Part shown: one piece after another, positions 32,450-40,490 of the stretch
Numbering within the stretch: position 1 is the first letter of the stretch
Layout: the number at the start of each line of letters is the position of its first letter
Assembly: GCA_040216765.1 (NCBI GenBank)
Contig: JAVJON010000016.1
Location: 1 to 64,000, forward strand
Direction: 5' to 3'
Origin: Marinibaculum sp040216765
Lineage (GTDB): Bacteria; Pseudomonadota; Alphaproteobacteria; Ferrovibrionales; Ferrovibrionaceae
Length of the DNA: 64,000 nucleotides
Position numbers and translations under genes: made by a program
Notes under the pieces: generated by a model
The model's database searches: none
The model's input: the letters and a program-made list of their open reading frames with translations, nothing else
What the model was told of the DNA's origin: nothing

Positions 32450-33583
32450 TCAGCGCAGCAAGGTCTGGGGCACCAGCACCCACATCCGGCCGGGATCGCG
32501 CATCCCGCCGGCCCGCGCCGCGGCGTCCTCGCCATGGCCCCAGAAGACATCGCCGCGCACCGCGCCGCGGATCGCGCCGCCGGTGTCCTGCGCGACCATC
32601 AGGCGCCGCAGCGGCAGGCCCGAGGGCGGCGCCTCGCCGCCGCCGGCGGTGTCCAGCCAGACCGGCAGGCCATAGGCGAACAGGGTGCGGTCCACCGCCA
32701 GCGACCGCTCCGGCGTCAGGGCCACCCCCTGGGCGCCGATCGGGCCGTCGCCGTCCAGCTCGCGGAAAAAGATGTAGGAGGCGTTCATGTTCATCAGCGC
32801 CTGGGCACGGTCGGGGTTCGCCGCCAGCCAGGCGCGGATCGCCTGCATCGACATCTGCTCCTTCGGCACCTCGCCGCGGTCGATCAGGGCGCGGCCGATG
32901 GCGAAATAGGGATGGCCGTTCTGCCCCGCATAGCCGACCCGCATGGCGGTGCCGTCCGCCAGCGCCACCCGGCCGGAGCCCTGGATATGCAGGAAGAAGG
33001 AATCGACCGGATCGTCCACCCAGACCAGCTCCAGGCCGCGCCCGCGCAGGGCGCCGGCCTCGATCGCAGCCCGGGCGGGAAAGCCGTCCGGCTTCTTTCC
33101 CCCGGACAGTTCCGGCGGCAGGCGATAGAGCGGGTGGCGATGCACGGCATCCGGCTTCCGGGCGCCGGTCAGGCTGGCCTCGTAATAGCCGGTGAACAGG
33201 CCGTCATAGCCATCGGTGCCGGCCACCTGGAAGGGCCGGAAGCGGTCCTCGAAGAACTGCCTGGCGGCAATCCGGTCCAGCGGCCCCGCGGCCGCCAGGT
33301 CGGCGCAGACCGGCTGCCAGTCGCCGATCCGCCCGAATTCCGGCCGCGGCCCCGCCATGCGGTCCGCCGGCTGGCGCAGGATGGTCGCGCAGGACCGGCG
33401 CAGTGCCGGCAGGGCGGCGGCATGATCGTCCGCCACCCAGCCGGGCAGGCTGGAAAAGGTGGACGGGGTCAGCGCCAGGTCGGGCCCGGGCAGGTCGGGG
33501 CCTGCGCAGTCGGTCAGCGACAGGGAAAGCAGCACCAGCACCGGCAGCCGCGCGCGATGCAGCACGGCGGGCCGTCGCGCCAT
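32450..33583 (-). CDS. mltA: Membrane-bound lytic transglycosylase A
   Basis: A 377-residue MltA, which cleaves glycan strands of peptidoglycan leaving 1,6-anhydro ends. The signal is a lipoprotein type (LPVLVLLSLSLTDC), so it is outer-membrane anchored. The MltA domain includes DGYDGLFTGYYEASLTGARK, and the 3D catalytic domain carries FLHIQGSGRVALADG and VAQDTGGAIRGAVRGDVFWG with the catalytic Asp. A GTG 60 bases upstream (33643) is also possible but would give an overlong signal. It lies directly after timA, the common alphaproteobacterial order. Confidence 0.95.
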   Translation of the reverse strand: MARRPAVLHRARLPVLVLLSLSLTDCAGPDLPGPDLALTPSTFSSLPGWVADDHAAALPALRRSCATILRQPADRMAGPRPEFGRIGDWQPVCADLAAAGPLDRIAARQFFEDRFRPFQVAGTDGYDGLFTGYYEASLTGARKPDAVHRHPLYRLPPELSGGKKPDGFPARAAIEAGALRGRGLELVWVDDPVDSFFLHIQGSGRVALADGTAMRVGYAGQNGHPYFAIGRALIDRGEVPKEQMSMQAIRAWLAANPDRAQALMNMNASYIFFRELDGDGPIGAQGVALTPERSLAVDRTLFAYGLPVWLDTAGGGEAPPSGLPLRRLMVAQDTGGAIRGAVRGDVFWGHGEDAAARAGGMRDPGRMWVLVPQTLLR

Positions 33584-33657
33584 GGCGGTCCGGCCCGGCA
33601 GGAACCGCCGCCACCGGGCCGGTTTCGCCCAGGCCGGGAGCACGATGCGAAAGGCGC

Positions 33658-34350
33658 CTATTGCTGGTCGCTGGTGGCGATCAGAACCCAGTTCGGATCG
33701 GAGGAGGAGAGGTCGCGGCGGTAGGTCCAGTATTCCGCGACGATCTCGATGGTGTTGCCGGAGCCGCCGATCACCTCGCCCTGCGCGTTCTTGGTGACGT
33801 TCATCAGCTCGGCGACGATCTTCGCGGTGATGTCGGCGGTGCGGTTGGTGACCACGGCTTCCGAGATCTCGGCGGACTTGATGCCGATCAGGGTGGTCTC
33901 GTGGCTTTCGCCCGCCCGGTCGCGGGCGTCGATGGCCTCCTCGAAACTGGCATAGACCTCGTTGGAGAGGAGCGGCCGCAGGGTCTGCTTGTCGCCCCGG
34001 GCGAAGGCGGTGACGATCATCTCGTAGGCCGCCTGGGCACCCTCCAGGAACTCGGCCTCGCGGAAGTTGCGGTCGATCTTGCGCACCGCGGCCAGGCCGG
34101 GCGGGCCGGCCGGCGCGACGGGGGCGGCATCCTCGCCATCCTGGGCGCCACGCTCCGGCAGGGTGATGATCTTCTCATCCTCCTCCAGGTCGTCCTTCTC
34201 CTCGTTCCGCACGTCGCGGGAGCCGGGCAGGCCGCGGGGCGGCCGTTCATGCCCCGTGCGCCGTCCCAGGACGCCGCGCAGGCGCAGAAGGATGAAGCCC
34301 GCCACCATGGCTAGCAGGAGAATTTCCAGGAACTGATAGTCGCCGCCCAT
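33658..34350 (-). CDS. timA: Tim44/TimA family protein
   Basis: A 230-residue protein with one N-terminal membrane helix (FLEILLLAMVAGFILLRLRG) and a C-terminal Tim44-like domain (about residues 100-228; FREAEFLEGAQAAYEMIVTA). Between is a charged linker of Glu/Asp and Lys. It is the bacterial homologue of mitochondrial Tim44, called TimA in alphaproteobacteria; its bacterial role is not settled. secB is divergent across 293 bases, and mltA follows. This neighbourhood (secB-timA-mltA near the origin) is conserved. Confidence 0.93.
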   Translation of the reverse strand: MGGDYQFLEILLLAMVAGFILLRLRGVLGRRTGHERPPRGLPGSRDVRNEEKDDLEEDEKIITLPERGAQDGEDAAPVAPAGPPGLAAVRKIDRNFREAEFLEGAQAAYEMIVTAFARGDKQTLRPLLSNEVYASFEEAIDARDRAGESHETTLIGIKSAEISEAVVTNRTADITAKIVAELMNVTKNAQGEVIGGSGNTIEIVAEYWTYRRDLSSSDPNWVLIATSDQQ

Positions 34351-34643
34351 CGTATCCGTACCTCATCGGTCCGAAGCGCCGGAGAGCAGGGCTCCGGATA
34401 TGTCGGACCAGTCGTCCCAGCGCGGCCGAGTCGTTGCGAACAACAGATCGCACCCTAACCCGTCGCTACACCAGGGTCCATAGCGGGGCCCTGCCCGTCT
34501 TGCCGCAGAAGCGGCATCCATGCTAGCAGCGCGGACTTCGCCGGCTGCCCTGCTGCCGGCCGCCGCCCGGGCTGCTGCCCTCCAGGGCTGGTGCCAGCCG
34601 GGGCCGTAGCACGCGGCGCATCGATCCGAAAAGGCAAAAGACA

Positions 34644-35126
34644 ATGAGCAATGCCGATTCCCAGGGACAGGACGCACCGTCCCTGTCCGTTACCGGTCAA
34701 TATGTGAAGGATTTCTCGTTTGAGAACCCGAACGCCCCGGAATCCCTGGCAAGCGATGCGCCGCAGCCGCAGATCGAGGTCAATGTCGACGTACAGGCGC
34801 GCGGTTTCCGCGGCGACATGTACGAGGTCGTGCTGCGGATCCACGGCCATTGCCGGCATAACGAGGACACGGCCTTCATGGTCGAGCTGGACTATGCCGG
34901 CCTGTTCGTGCTGCGGAACTTCCCGCAGGAGCAGCTGGAGCAGGTCTGCCTGATCGAGTGCCCGCGGCTGCTGTTCCCCTTCGCCCGCGCGATCGTCGCC
35001 AATGCCACCCGGGAAGGCGGCTTCCCGCCGCTGCTGCTGGACCCGATCGACTTCAACCAGCTGTACCACCGCAGCCGCACGGCGGCAGCCGCACCGGCAC
35101 CGGACGAGGGCGCCGCCCCGAACTGA
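34644..35126 (+). CDS. secB: Protein-export chaperone SecB
   Basis: A 160-residue SecB, a tetrameric cytosolic chaperone that keeps preproteins unfolded and hands them to SecA. The core has YVKDFSFENPNAPESL, EVVLRIHGHC and FMVELDYAGLFVLRNFPQEQ, and CPRLLFPFARAIVANATREG with GGFPPLLLDPIDF. The tail after residue 145 is Ala/Pro-rich and acidic. Length is normal for the class. The promoter should lie in the 293-base space shared with divergent timA. Confidence 0.97.
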   Translation: MSNADSQGQDAPSLSVTGQYVKDFSFENPNAPESLASDAPQPQIEVNVDVQARGFRGDMYEVVLRIHGHCRHNEDTAFMVELDYAGLFVLRNFPQEQLEQVCLIECPRLLFPFARAIVANATREGGFPPLLLDPIDFNQLYHRSRTAAAAPAPDEGAAPN

Positions 35127-35151
35127 CGCGCCCGAACCGAAGCATGGCGGC

Positions 35152-35853
35152 TCAGCCCTCGCCGGCGGCAGCCGGGTCGCGCAGCCAGAGGGCATTCGGG
35201 ATCTTGTCGCGGAGGAAGGCCAGGTGGGCCGCGGCCTCTGCCGCGCTGGGGGCGTGCGGCCTCGGCGGGCGGGCGACCGTGCCGGTCGCCCCGGCCATGC
35301 CCGCCTCCTCCTCGACCTGCAGCACGAGGCCGGCCTGCCGGCCGCCCAGCAGCTCCAGATAGACTTCCGCCAGCAGTTCGGAATCCAGCAGCGCGCCGTG
35401 CTTCGTGCGGGCGGAATTGTCGATCCCGAAGCGGTTGCACAGCGCGTCCAGGCTGGCCGATGCGCCGGGAAAGCGCTTGCGTGCCATGCGCACGGTATCC
35501 ACGGCGCGGTCCATCGGCAGGGTGGGCCGGCCCAGCATCGCCAGTTCCGCGTTCAGGAAGCCCATGTCGAAGCTGGCATTGTGGATCACCAGCGGATCGT
35601 CGCCGATGAACGCCAGGAAGGCATCCACCTCCTCGCCGAAGGTGCGGTGGCCGGCCAGGAACTCGGCCGACAGGCCGTGCACGCGGAACGCCTCCTCCGG
35701 CATGTCGCGCCCGGGATTCAGGTAGACGTGGAAGCTCTCCCCGGTGGCGATATGGTTGCGCAGTTCCAGGCAGCCGATCTCGACCAGCCGGTGGCCGGAT
35801 TTCGGGTCCAGGCCGGTGGTCTCCGTGTCGAGTACGATCTCACGCAGGGTCAT
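35152..35853 (-). CDS. dnaQ: DNA polymerase III epsilon subunit (proofreading exonuclease)
   Basis: A 233-residue 3'-5' exonuclease of the replicative polymerase. Exo I is VLDTETTGLDP, Exo II VIHNASFDMGFLN, Exo III has TKHGALLDSELLAEVYLELL with the catalytic His and Asp. The C-terminal part (after about residue 190) is Ala/Pro-rich and may bind the alpha subunit. The ATG at 35853 (MTLREIVLD) is the family start. Its start lies 14 bases inside coaE, and coaE-dnaQ co-occurrence is typical of alphaproteobacterial origin regions. Confidence 0.96.
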   Translation of the reverse strand: MTLREIVLDTETTGLDPKSGHRLVEIGCLELRNHIATGESFHVYLNPGRDMPEEAFRVHGLSAEFLAGHRTFGEEVDAFLAFIGDDPLVIHNASFDMGFLNAELAMLGRPTLPMDRAVDTVRMARKRFPGASASLDALCNRFGIDNSARTKHGALLDSELLAEVYLELLGGRQAGLVLQVEEEAGMAGATGTVARPPRPHAPSAAEAAAHLAFLRDKIPNALWLRDPAAAGEG

Positions 35854-36493
35854 CCCGTCCTCCCGCCCCTGTTGCCGTGCCCGTGGGCTGCTTCTGGGCC
35901 TGCGCCTGCGCCCGCAGGGCCGCGGCGACGGCGGCCACATGCTCGCGGGTCTCCGCCAGGCTGCCGCCGGTGGGTATCACATGATCCGCCCGGGCCCGCT
36001 TCTCCGCATCCGGCACCTGCTTGTCCAGGATCGCGCTGAATTTCTCTTCCGTCATGCCGGGGCGCTTCAGCACCCGCTCGCGCTGCGCCGCCGCCGGCGC
36101 GCTGACCACGACGACGGCATCCACCCTGTCCTGGCCGCCGGTCTCGAACAGCAGCGGGATGTCCAGCACCACGAAGGGCGCCCCGGCGGCTTCGGCCGCA
36201 GCCAGGAAATCCTGCCGCATGCCCCCGACCAGCGGATGCACGATGCGCTCCAGCCGGCGCAGCGCCTCGCGGTCGCCCAGCACCTCCCGGCCCAGCCGCT
36301 CGCGGTCGACGGCATCGTCCACGATGGCGGCGGGAAAGGCTTCCCCCAGTGGCGCCACTGCCGCCCCGCCCCGGGCATAGAGCGCATGCACCGCGGCATC
36401 GGCATCGAAGACCGGCACGCCGAGATCCCGGAACATGCCGGCCACCGTGCTCTTGCCCATGCCGATGGAGCCTGTCAGGCCGAGATGCAGCAT
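35840..36493 (-). CDS. coaE: Dephospho-CoA kinase
   Basis: A 217-residue P-loop kinase performing the last step of coenzyme A synthesis. Walker A is LTGSIGMGKSTVAGMFRDLG; the substrate loop VPVFDADAAVHALYA holds the catalytic Asp, and RQDFLAA-to-VLDIPLLFETGGQDRVD is family-typical. The C terminus has a Gln/Ala tail. The ATG at 36493 (MLHLGLTGS) is preferred to one 15 bases upstream. It shares 14 bases with dnaQ and lies 74 bases after aroE. Confidence 0.96.
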   Translation of the reverse strand: MLHLGLTGSIGMGKSTVAGMFRDLGVPVFDADAAVHALYARGGAAVAPLGEAFPAAIVDDAVDRERLGREVLGDREALRRLERIVHPLVGGMRQDFLAAAEAAGAPFVVLDIPLLFETGGQDRVDAVVVVSAPAAAQRERVLKRPGMTEEKFSAILDKQVPDAEKRARADHVIPTGGSLAETREHVAAVAAALRAQAQAQKQPTGTATGAGGRDDPA

Positions 36494-36567
36494 CCCCGTC
36501 TCCCGCATGCCGGCGTCGCCGGCCCGATACCGCTGGCCCGAGCACGCCGTCCGGACCGCAGGCCGGG

Positions 36568-37437
36568 TCAGGCCCGGCGCAGCAGCTCCGCTTCCATTTC
36601 CGTCCGCAGCGCCGGCGTGACCGCCGGCAGCACGCCGAACCAGGCCTCGAAGCCCGGCCGTCCCTGGTGCAGCAGCATGTCCAGGCCGCCGGTCGCCGCG
36701 CGGCCCCGCGCCCGGGCCGCCTGCACCAGCGCCGTCTCCAATGGAGTGTATACGATGTCGACGATCAACACAGTATCTTGTGTGCCATCCAGCAGCGCGC
36801 GCAGCAGCGCGCCATCCAGCGGCGGCTGGCCGCGCATGCCAAGGCTGGTGGTGTTGGCCAGCAGCCCGGCGCCGTCGCAGGCGGCCCCGGCCTGGGACCA
36901 GTCGAACAGCCGGACCCGCGGGCCCAGCAGGGCCTGCAGGTCGGCGGCCCGTGCGGCGGTGCGGTTGACGATCCGCAGCTCCGGCGTGCCGGCCGCCAGC
37001 AGGGCGGCACCGATCGACCGGGCGGCGCCGCCGGCGCCCAGCAGGCAGGCCGGCGCGTCGGCGGGCCGGAATCCGGGCACCGCGTCCGCCACGCTGCCCA
37101 GGAAGCCGATGCCGTCGGTGCTGTCGCCCTCCAGGCTGCCATCGGTCCGGCGGAACACCGTGTTGACGCTGCCGGCCTGGCGCGCCCGCGCGGTGACATG
37201 GTCCACCAGGTCCAGCGCCGCCACCTTGTGCGGCAGGGTCACGTTGAACCCCCGAAGCTCCCCCGACCGCACCCGGTCGAAGGTGGCGGGGAGGTCCTCC
37301 GGGGTCACCGGGATGGCGTCATAGCTGCCGGGCAGGCCATACCGGGCCAGCCAGTGCCGGTGCATGACCGGCGACAGCGAATGGCCGACCGGCCAGCCGA
37401 TCACGCCGGCCCGGGGCAAGGCTGGCGCGTCCGTCAT
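36568..37437 (-). CDS. aroE: Shikimate dehydrogenase
   Basis: A 289-residue NADPH-dependent enzyme of the shikimate pathway. Substrate-binding motifs are GWPVGHSLSPVMHRHW and GFNVTLPHK with catalytic Lys; STDGIGF supplies the catalytic Asp. The cofactor loop is LLGAGGAARSIGAALLAAG, and NRTAARA is the NADP motif. It overlaps maf by four bases (ATGA) and precedes coaE. Normal length. Confidence 0.96.
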   Translation of the reverse strand: MTDAPALPRAGVIGWPVGHSLSPVMHRHWLARYGLPGSYDAIPVTPEDLPATFDRVRSGELRGFNVTLPHKVAALDLVDHVTARARQAGSVNTVFRRTDGSLEGDSTDGIGFLGSVADAVPGFRPADAPACLLGAGGAARSIGAALLAAGTPELRIVNRTAARAADLQALLGPRVRLFDWSQAGAACDGAGLLANTTSLGMRGQPPLDGALLRALLDGTQDTVLIVDIVYTPLETALVQAARARGRAATGGLDMLLHQGRPGFEAWFGVLPAVTPALRTEMEAELLRRA

Positions 37438-38060
37438 GCCGGCACCGCGCCCAGCACGCGCAGGCGGTCCAGCAGGGCCAGCAATGGCAGGCCGAGGATG
37501 GTGAACCAGTCGCCGGACAGGCGCTCGAACAGCTGTATCGCCGGCGCCTCGACCCGATAGCCGCCGACGCTGCCGCAGCCTGCGTCCGGATCCGCCTGCA
37601 GCCAGGCGTCCAGTGCCCGGTCGCTGAACTGCCGCATCGTCAGGTCGGCACTGTCGACGGCATGCCAGGCCTCGCGGCCCGGCCCGAGGACCACGACCGC
37701 GCTGGTCAGGCGATGGCTGCGGCCGCGCAGCGACAGAAGCTGCCGCCGCGCCGCGGCCCGATCCTCCGGTTTGTCGAACCAGACGTCGCCGCAGGTCAGC
37801 ACCTGGTCCGCGCCGATCACGATGACCTCGCCCTGCGCGGCCGCCGGCCGCATCCGGTCCGTTGCTGCCCTGGCCTTTGCCTCGGCCAGGGCAAGAGCGA
37901 CCTCGCCGGCACCGGCGCCGGCGGCCCGCAGTTCCGCCTTGATCGGCTCTTCGTCCAGCCCGGTCGGCTGGCGGTCGGCGGCGATGCCGGCCTGCGCCAG
38001 CATCGCCTGCCGGGCCGCGCTGGCAGAGGCGAGCACGATGCGGTGGGGCATGCCGGTCAT
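37434..38060 (-). CDS. Maf-family nucleotide pyrophosphatase
   Basis: A 208-residue Maf/YhdE protein, a house-cleaning pyrophosphatase acting on modified or canonical NTPs. The nucleotide-binding motif is LASASAARQAMLAQAG, in place of the usual SxSxxR; GLDEEPIKAEL, VIGADQVLTCGDVWFDKP and GGYRVE are present. The start at 38060 gives a four-base overlap with ppsR; an inner ATG at 38051 is also possible. The maf-aroE-coaE-dnaQ run behind ppsR is a conserved origin-flanking cluster. Confidence 0.94.
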   Translation of the reverse strand: MTGMPHRIVLASASAARQAMLAQAGIAADRQPTGLDEEPIKAELRAAGAGAGEVALALAEAKARAATDRMRPAAAQGEVIVIGADQVLTCGDVWFDKPEDRAAARRQLLSLRGRSHRLTSAVVVLGPGREAWHAVDSADLTMRQFSDRALDAWLQADPDAGCGSVGGYRVEAPAIQLFERLSGDWFTILGLPLLALLDRLRVLGAVPA

Positions 38061-38974
38061 GTGCGGTGGACCGGGTTCGCGCGGCCATGGGTCTGGCCGT
38101 CGCCGCCTTTCGCCGATTGCTGCTTCTCCCGATGGGCCTCCACCAGGGTCATGATGGCGGCGGCGGTTTCCTCGATCGACCGGCGCGATACGTCGATCAC
38201 CGGCCAGCCATGCTCCGCGCACAGCCGCCGCGCCTGTGCGACCTCCTGGCGGACCGCTTCCGGGTCGACATAGACCGTCTCGCCATCCTGTTTCAGCGCG
38301 CGCAGGCGGGAGCGGCGGACCTGGATCAGCCGCTCGGGCGAATTGGTCAGGCCGACGATCAGCGGCCGCGTCAGCTCCGACAGTTCAGGCGGCAGGGTCA
38401 TGTTCGGCACATAGGGAATGTTCGCGGTCTTCATCCCCATATTGGCGAGGTAGATCGCCGTCGGCGTCTTGGAGGTCCGCGACACGCCCACCAGGATGAT
38501 GTCGGCATCGGCCAGCGAACCGCCCAGATGCCCGTCGTCATGCGCCAGGGTGAACTGCACGGCATCGATGCGGTTGAAATAGGCGGTGTCCAGCTGGTGC
38601 TGCCGGCCCGGCCGGGTGATCGCCTGCTCCCCCAGGAAGCTGCTCATCGCCGCCAGGACGGGGTCGAGGACACCGATGCAGGGCGTGCCCACGGACCGGC
38701 AGCCCTGTTCCAGCAGGCTGCGCATCTCCGCATCCATCAGGGTGTACATGACCATGCCCGGCTCGGCCTCGATCGCCTTCAGCACGCGCTGCATCTGGCC
38801 GGGGGTGCGGACCAGCGACCAGACATGGCGGCGGCTCTCGCTGCGGGCATGGGGAAACTGCACCAGGGTCGCGGCGGTGATCGCCTTCAATGTCTCCCCG
38901 GTGGAATCCGACACCAGGTGGATATGGAACCGCGCACCCGGCCCTCCTGCGGCGCCGCTCCCGGCCCCGCTCAC
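38057..38974 (-). CDS. ppsR: Pyruvate, water dikinase regulatory protein (DUF299)
   Basis: A 305-residue DUF299-type bifunctional kinase/pyrophosphorylase that controls PEP synthase or pyruvate phosphate dikinase by phosphorylation. Motifs are HLVSDSTGETLKAITAA near the N terminus and the P-loop-like VGVSRTSKTPTAIYLANMG. The middle has YFNRIDAVQFTLAHDDG. Whether it acts on PpsA or PPDK cannot be decided here. The start is GTG. In Caulobacter and relatives the DUF299 gene flanks the replication origin opposite hemE, exactly as here. Confidence 0.94.
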   Translation of the reverse strand: MSGAGSGAAGGPGARFHIHLVSDSTGETLKAITAATLVQFPHARSESRRHVWSLVRTPGQMQRVLKAIEAEPGMVMYTLMDAEMRSLLEQGCRSVGTPCIGVLDPVLAAMSSFLGEQAITRPGRQHQLDTAYFNRIDAVQFTLAHDDGHLGGSLADADIILVGVSRTSKTPTAIYLANMGMKTANIPYVPNMTLPPELSELTRPLIVGLTNSPERLIQVRRSRLRALKQDGETVYVDPEAVRQEVAQARRLCAEHGWPVIDVSRRSIEETAAAIMTLVEAHREKQQSAKGGDGQTHGRANPVHRT

Positions 38975-39050
38975 GGGGCACCCGGCGGGCCGGGCGGCCT
39001 GTGGATGATCTGCGAATAACGTGCATGAATCGGCATCGGGCAGCGCCCCA

Positions 39051-39059
39051 TGTGGATAA
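39051..39059 (-). promoter_or_regulatory. DnaA box, perfect
   Basis: TGTGGATAA on the plus strand, the reverse complement of the consensus TTATCCACA. Confidence 0.85.
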
Positions 39060-39310
39060 CGTGTGACTTGTGAGCGACTTAACAGAGGCGCCGTCCCGAA
39101 CCAAGGGCGGCGGGCGGAACAATGTGCATTGCGGGCATGGCGGACTCTGCCCCGCCCTGCGCAGCCCCTTGTCCCCGGCGCTCACAGGCGGGGACAGCCG
39201 GGCCGCCCACAGGGGCCCGGCCCTGCAGCCCGGCCGGTTTGCGCGCCGGCTGGCGCTGTTCTACACAGGGCTTCCCCACAGGCGGGCGGCCCGGCCTGCC
39301 CGGGCGCAGG

Positions 39311-39319
39311 TTATCCACA
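39311..39319 (+). promoter_or_regulatory. DnaA box, perfect
   Basis: TTATCCACA exactly, 52 bases left of the DnaA-trio-like run. Confidence 0.85.
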
Positions 39320-39335
39320 GACTTGTGCGCCAGCC

Positions 39336-39344
39336 TGTGGATAG
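39336..39344 (-). promoter_or_regulatory. DnaA box, one mismatch
   Basis: TGTGGATAG on the plus strand; CTATCCACA on the minus strand, one base from consensus. It is the box closest to the trio-like run, 26 bases away. Confidence 0.7.
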
Positions 39345-39370
39345 GATTCTGTGCGCGGGACTCACAGGCC

Positions 39371-39388
39371 CTACTACCTACCACTACA
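39371..39388 (+). promoter_or_regulatory. DnaA-trio-like run next to an AT-rich stretch
   Basis: CTACTACCTACCACTACA reads on the other strand as repeated TAG triplets. Trios with this orientation, boxes to the left and AT-rich DNA to the right, mark the unwinding point in bacterial origins. The following AT-rich bases are at 39389-39410. Confidence 0.6.
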
Positions 39389-39424
39389 ACCAAATAAAGA
39401 TTCTTCCTTGATGTCGTCACGTCC

Positions 39425-40462
39425 ATGACCCCTCCGGCGAAACCGATCCTGCAGGTCATCGGCGGCCAGCCGCAGGCGCAGCGACCGGCCTGGCTGATGC
39501 GCCAGGCCGGTCGCTACCTTCCGGAATATCGCGCCCTGCGCGCACGGGCGGGGTCCTTCCTGGACCTGTGCTTCCAGCCGGAGATGGCGGCGGACGTCAC
39601 CCTGCAGCCGATCCGGCGGTTCGGCTTCGACGCCGCGATCCTGTTCGCCGACATCCTGCTGCTGCCCCATGCGCTGGGCCGGACGGTCAGCTTCGTCGAA
39701 GGCGAAGGCCCCCGCCTGCCACCGCTGACCACCGCGGCAGAGGTCGACAGCCTGGCCGATGTCGATCCCGGCCCGGGCCTGGAACCGGTCTTCGAGACGG
39801 TGGCCCTGGTCCGGCAGGGATTGCCGGAGGCTTGCACCCTGATCGGCTTCGCCGGGGCACCCTGGACCGTCGCCACCTACATGATCGCCGGCGCCGCGGA
39901 AAAGGAGCAGGTCCAGGCACGGCTCTTCGCCTATCGGCACCGGGCGGCGTTCGCCCGCCTGATCGACCGGCTGACGGAGACGACGATCGACTATCTGGAC
40001 AGGCAGATCGTCGCGGGCGCGGAGGCGGTGAAGCTGTTCGACAGCTGGGCCGGCGCGCTGGCCCCGGCCGAGATGCGGCGCTGGAGCATTGCGCCGACCG
40101 CCCGGATCGTGGCCGCGCTGAAGGCCCGGCATCCGGGGGTGCCGGTGATCGGCTTTCCCCGCGGATGCGGCGGCATGCTGGCGGAATATGCCGCCGCGAC
40201 AGGGGTCGATATGGTGGCGCTGGACACAGCGACCGATCCGGCCTGGGCCGATGCGGTGCTGCCGCCCGGGCTGCCGATCCAGGGCAATCTGGACCCGCTG
40301 GCGCTGATCGCGGGCGGGGCGGTGCTGGAGGAGGCCGTCGCCGGAATCCTTGCCGCGACCGCCGGGCGGCCGCATGTCTTCAATCTGGGGCATGGCATCC
40401 TGCCGCAGACACCGCCGGACAATGTGGCGGATCTGCTCCGGCTGCTGCGCCGGTCCGGTTAG
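39425..40462 (+). CDS. hemE: Uroporphyrinogen decarboxylase
   Basis: A 345-residue enzyme turning uroporphyrinogen III into coproporphyrinogen III in haem synthesis. Signature 1 is RPAWLMRQAGRYLPEYRALR; signature 2 region is GFAGAPWTVATYMIAG. The catalytic Asp is in FADILLLPHALG. Normal length. It directly follows the origin and begins the hemE-hemH-hemJ-rho run; hemH starts 28 bases after its stop. The position beside the origin is conserved in alphaproteobacteria, where hemE transcription overlaps oriC function in some species. Confidence 0.97.
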   Translation: MTPPAKPILQVIGGQPQAQRPAWLMRQAGRYLPEYRALRARAGSFLDLCFQPEMAADVTLQPIRRFGFDAAILFADILLLPHALGRTVSFVEGEGPRLPPLTTAAEVDSLADVDPGPGLEPVFETVALVRQGLPEACTLIGFAGAPWTVATYMIAGAAEKEQVQARLFAYRHRAAFARLIDRLTETTIDYLDRQIVAGAEAVKLFDSWAGALAPAEMRRWSIAPTARIVAALKARHPGVPVIGFPRGCGGMLAEYAAATGVDMVALDTATDPAWADAVLPPGLPIQGNLDPLALIAGGAVLEEAVAGILAATAGRPHVFNLGHGILPQTPPDNVADLLRLLRRSG

Positions 40463-40490
40463 ACGGCACATATCGGGGGACCGCGCGAGG

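Larger units (their letters stand above)
38975..39424. other. oriC: Probable chromosomal replication origin (oriC)
   Basis: A 450-base gene-free region between ppsR (leftward) and hemE (rightward), the usual oriC site in alphaproteobacteria. It holds two perfect DnaA boxes (39051-39059, 39311-39319), near-matches at 39000-39008, 39272-39280 and 39336-39344, a DnaA-trio-like run (39371-39388) and an AT-rich stretch (39389-39410). Five GANTC methylation sites occur at 39027, 39143, 39345, 39359 and 39399. Genes on each side point away from it. Confidence 0.85.
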
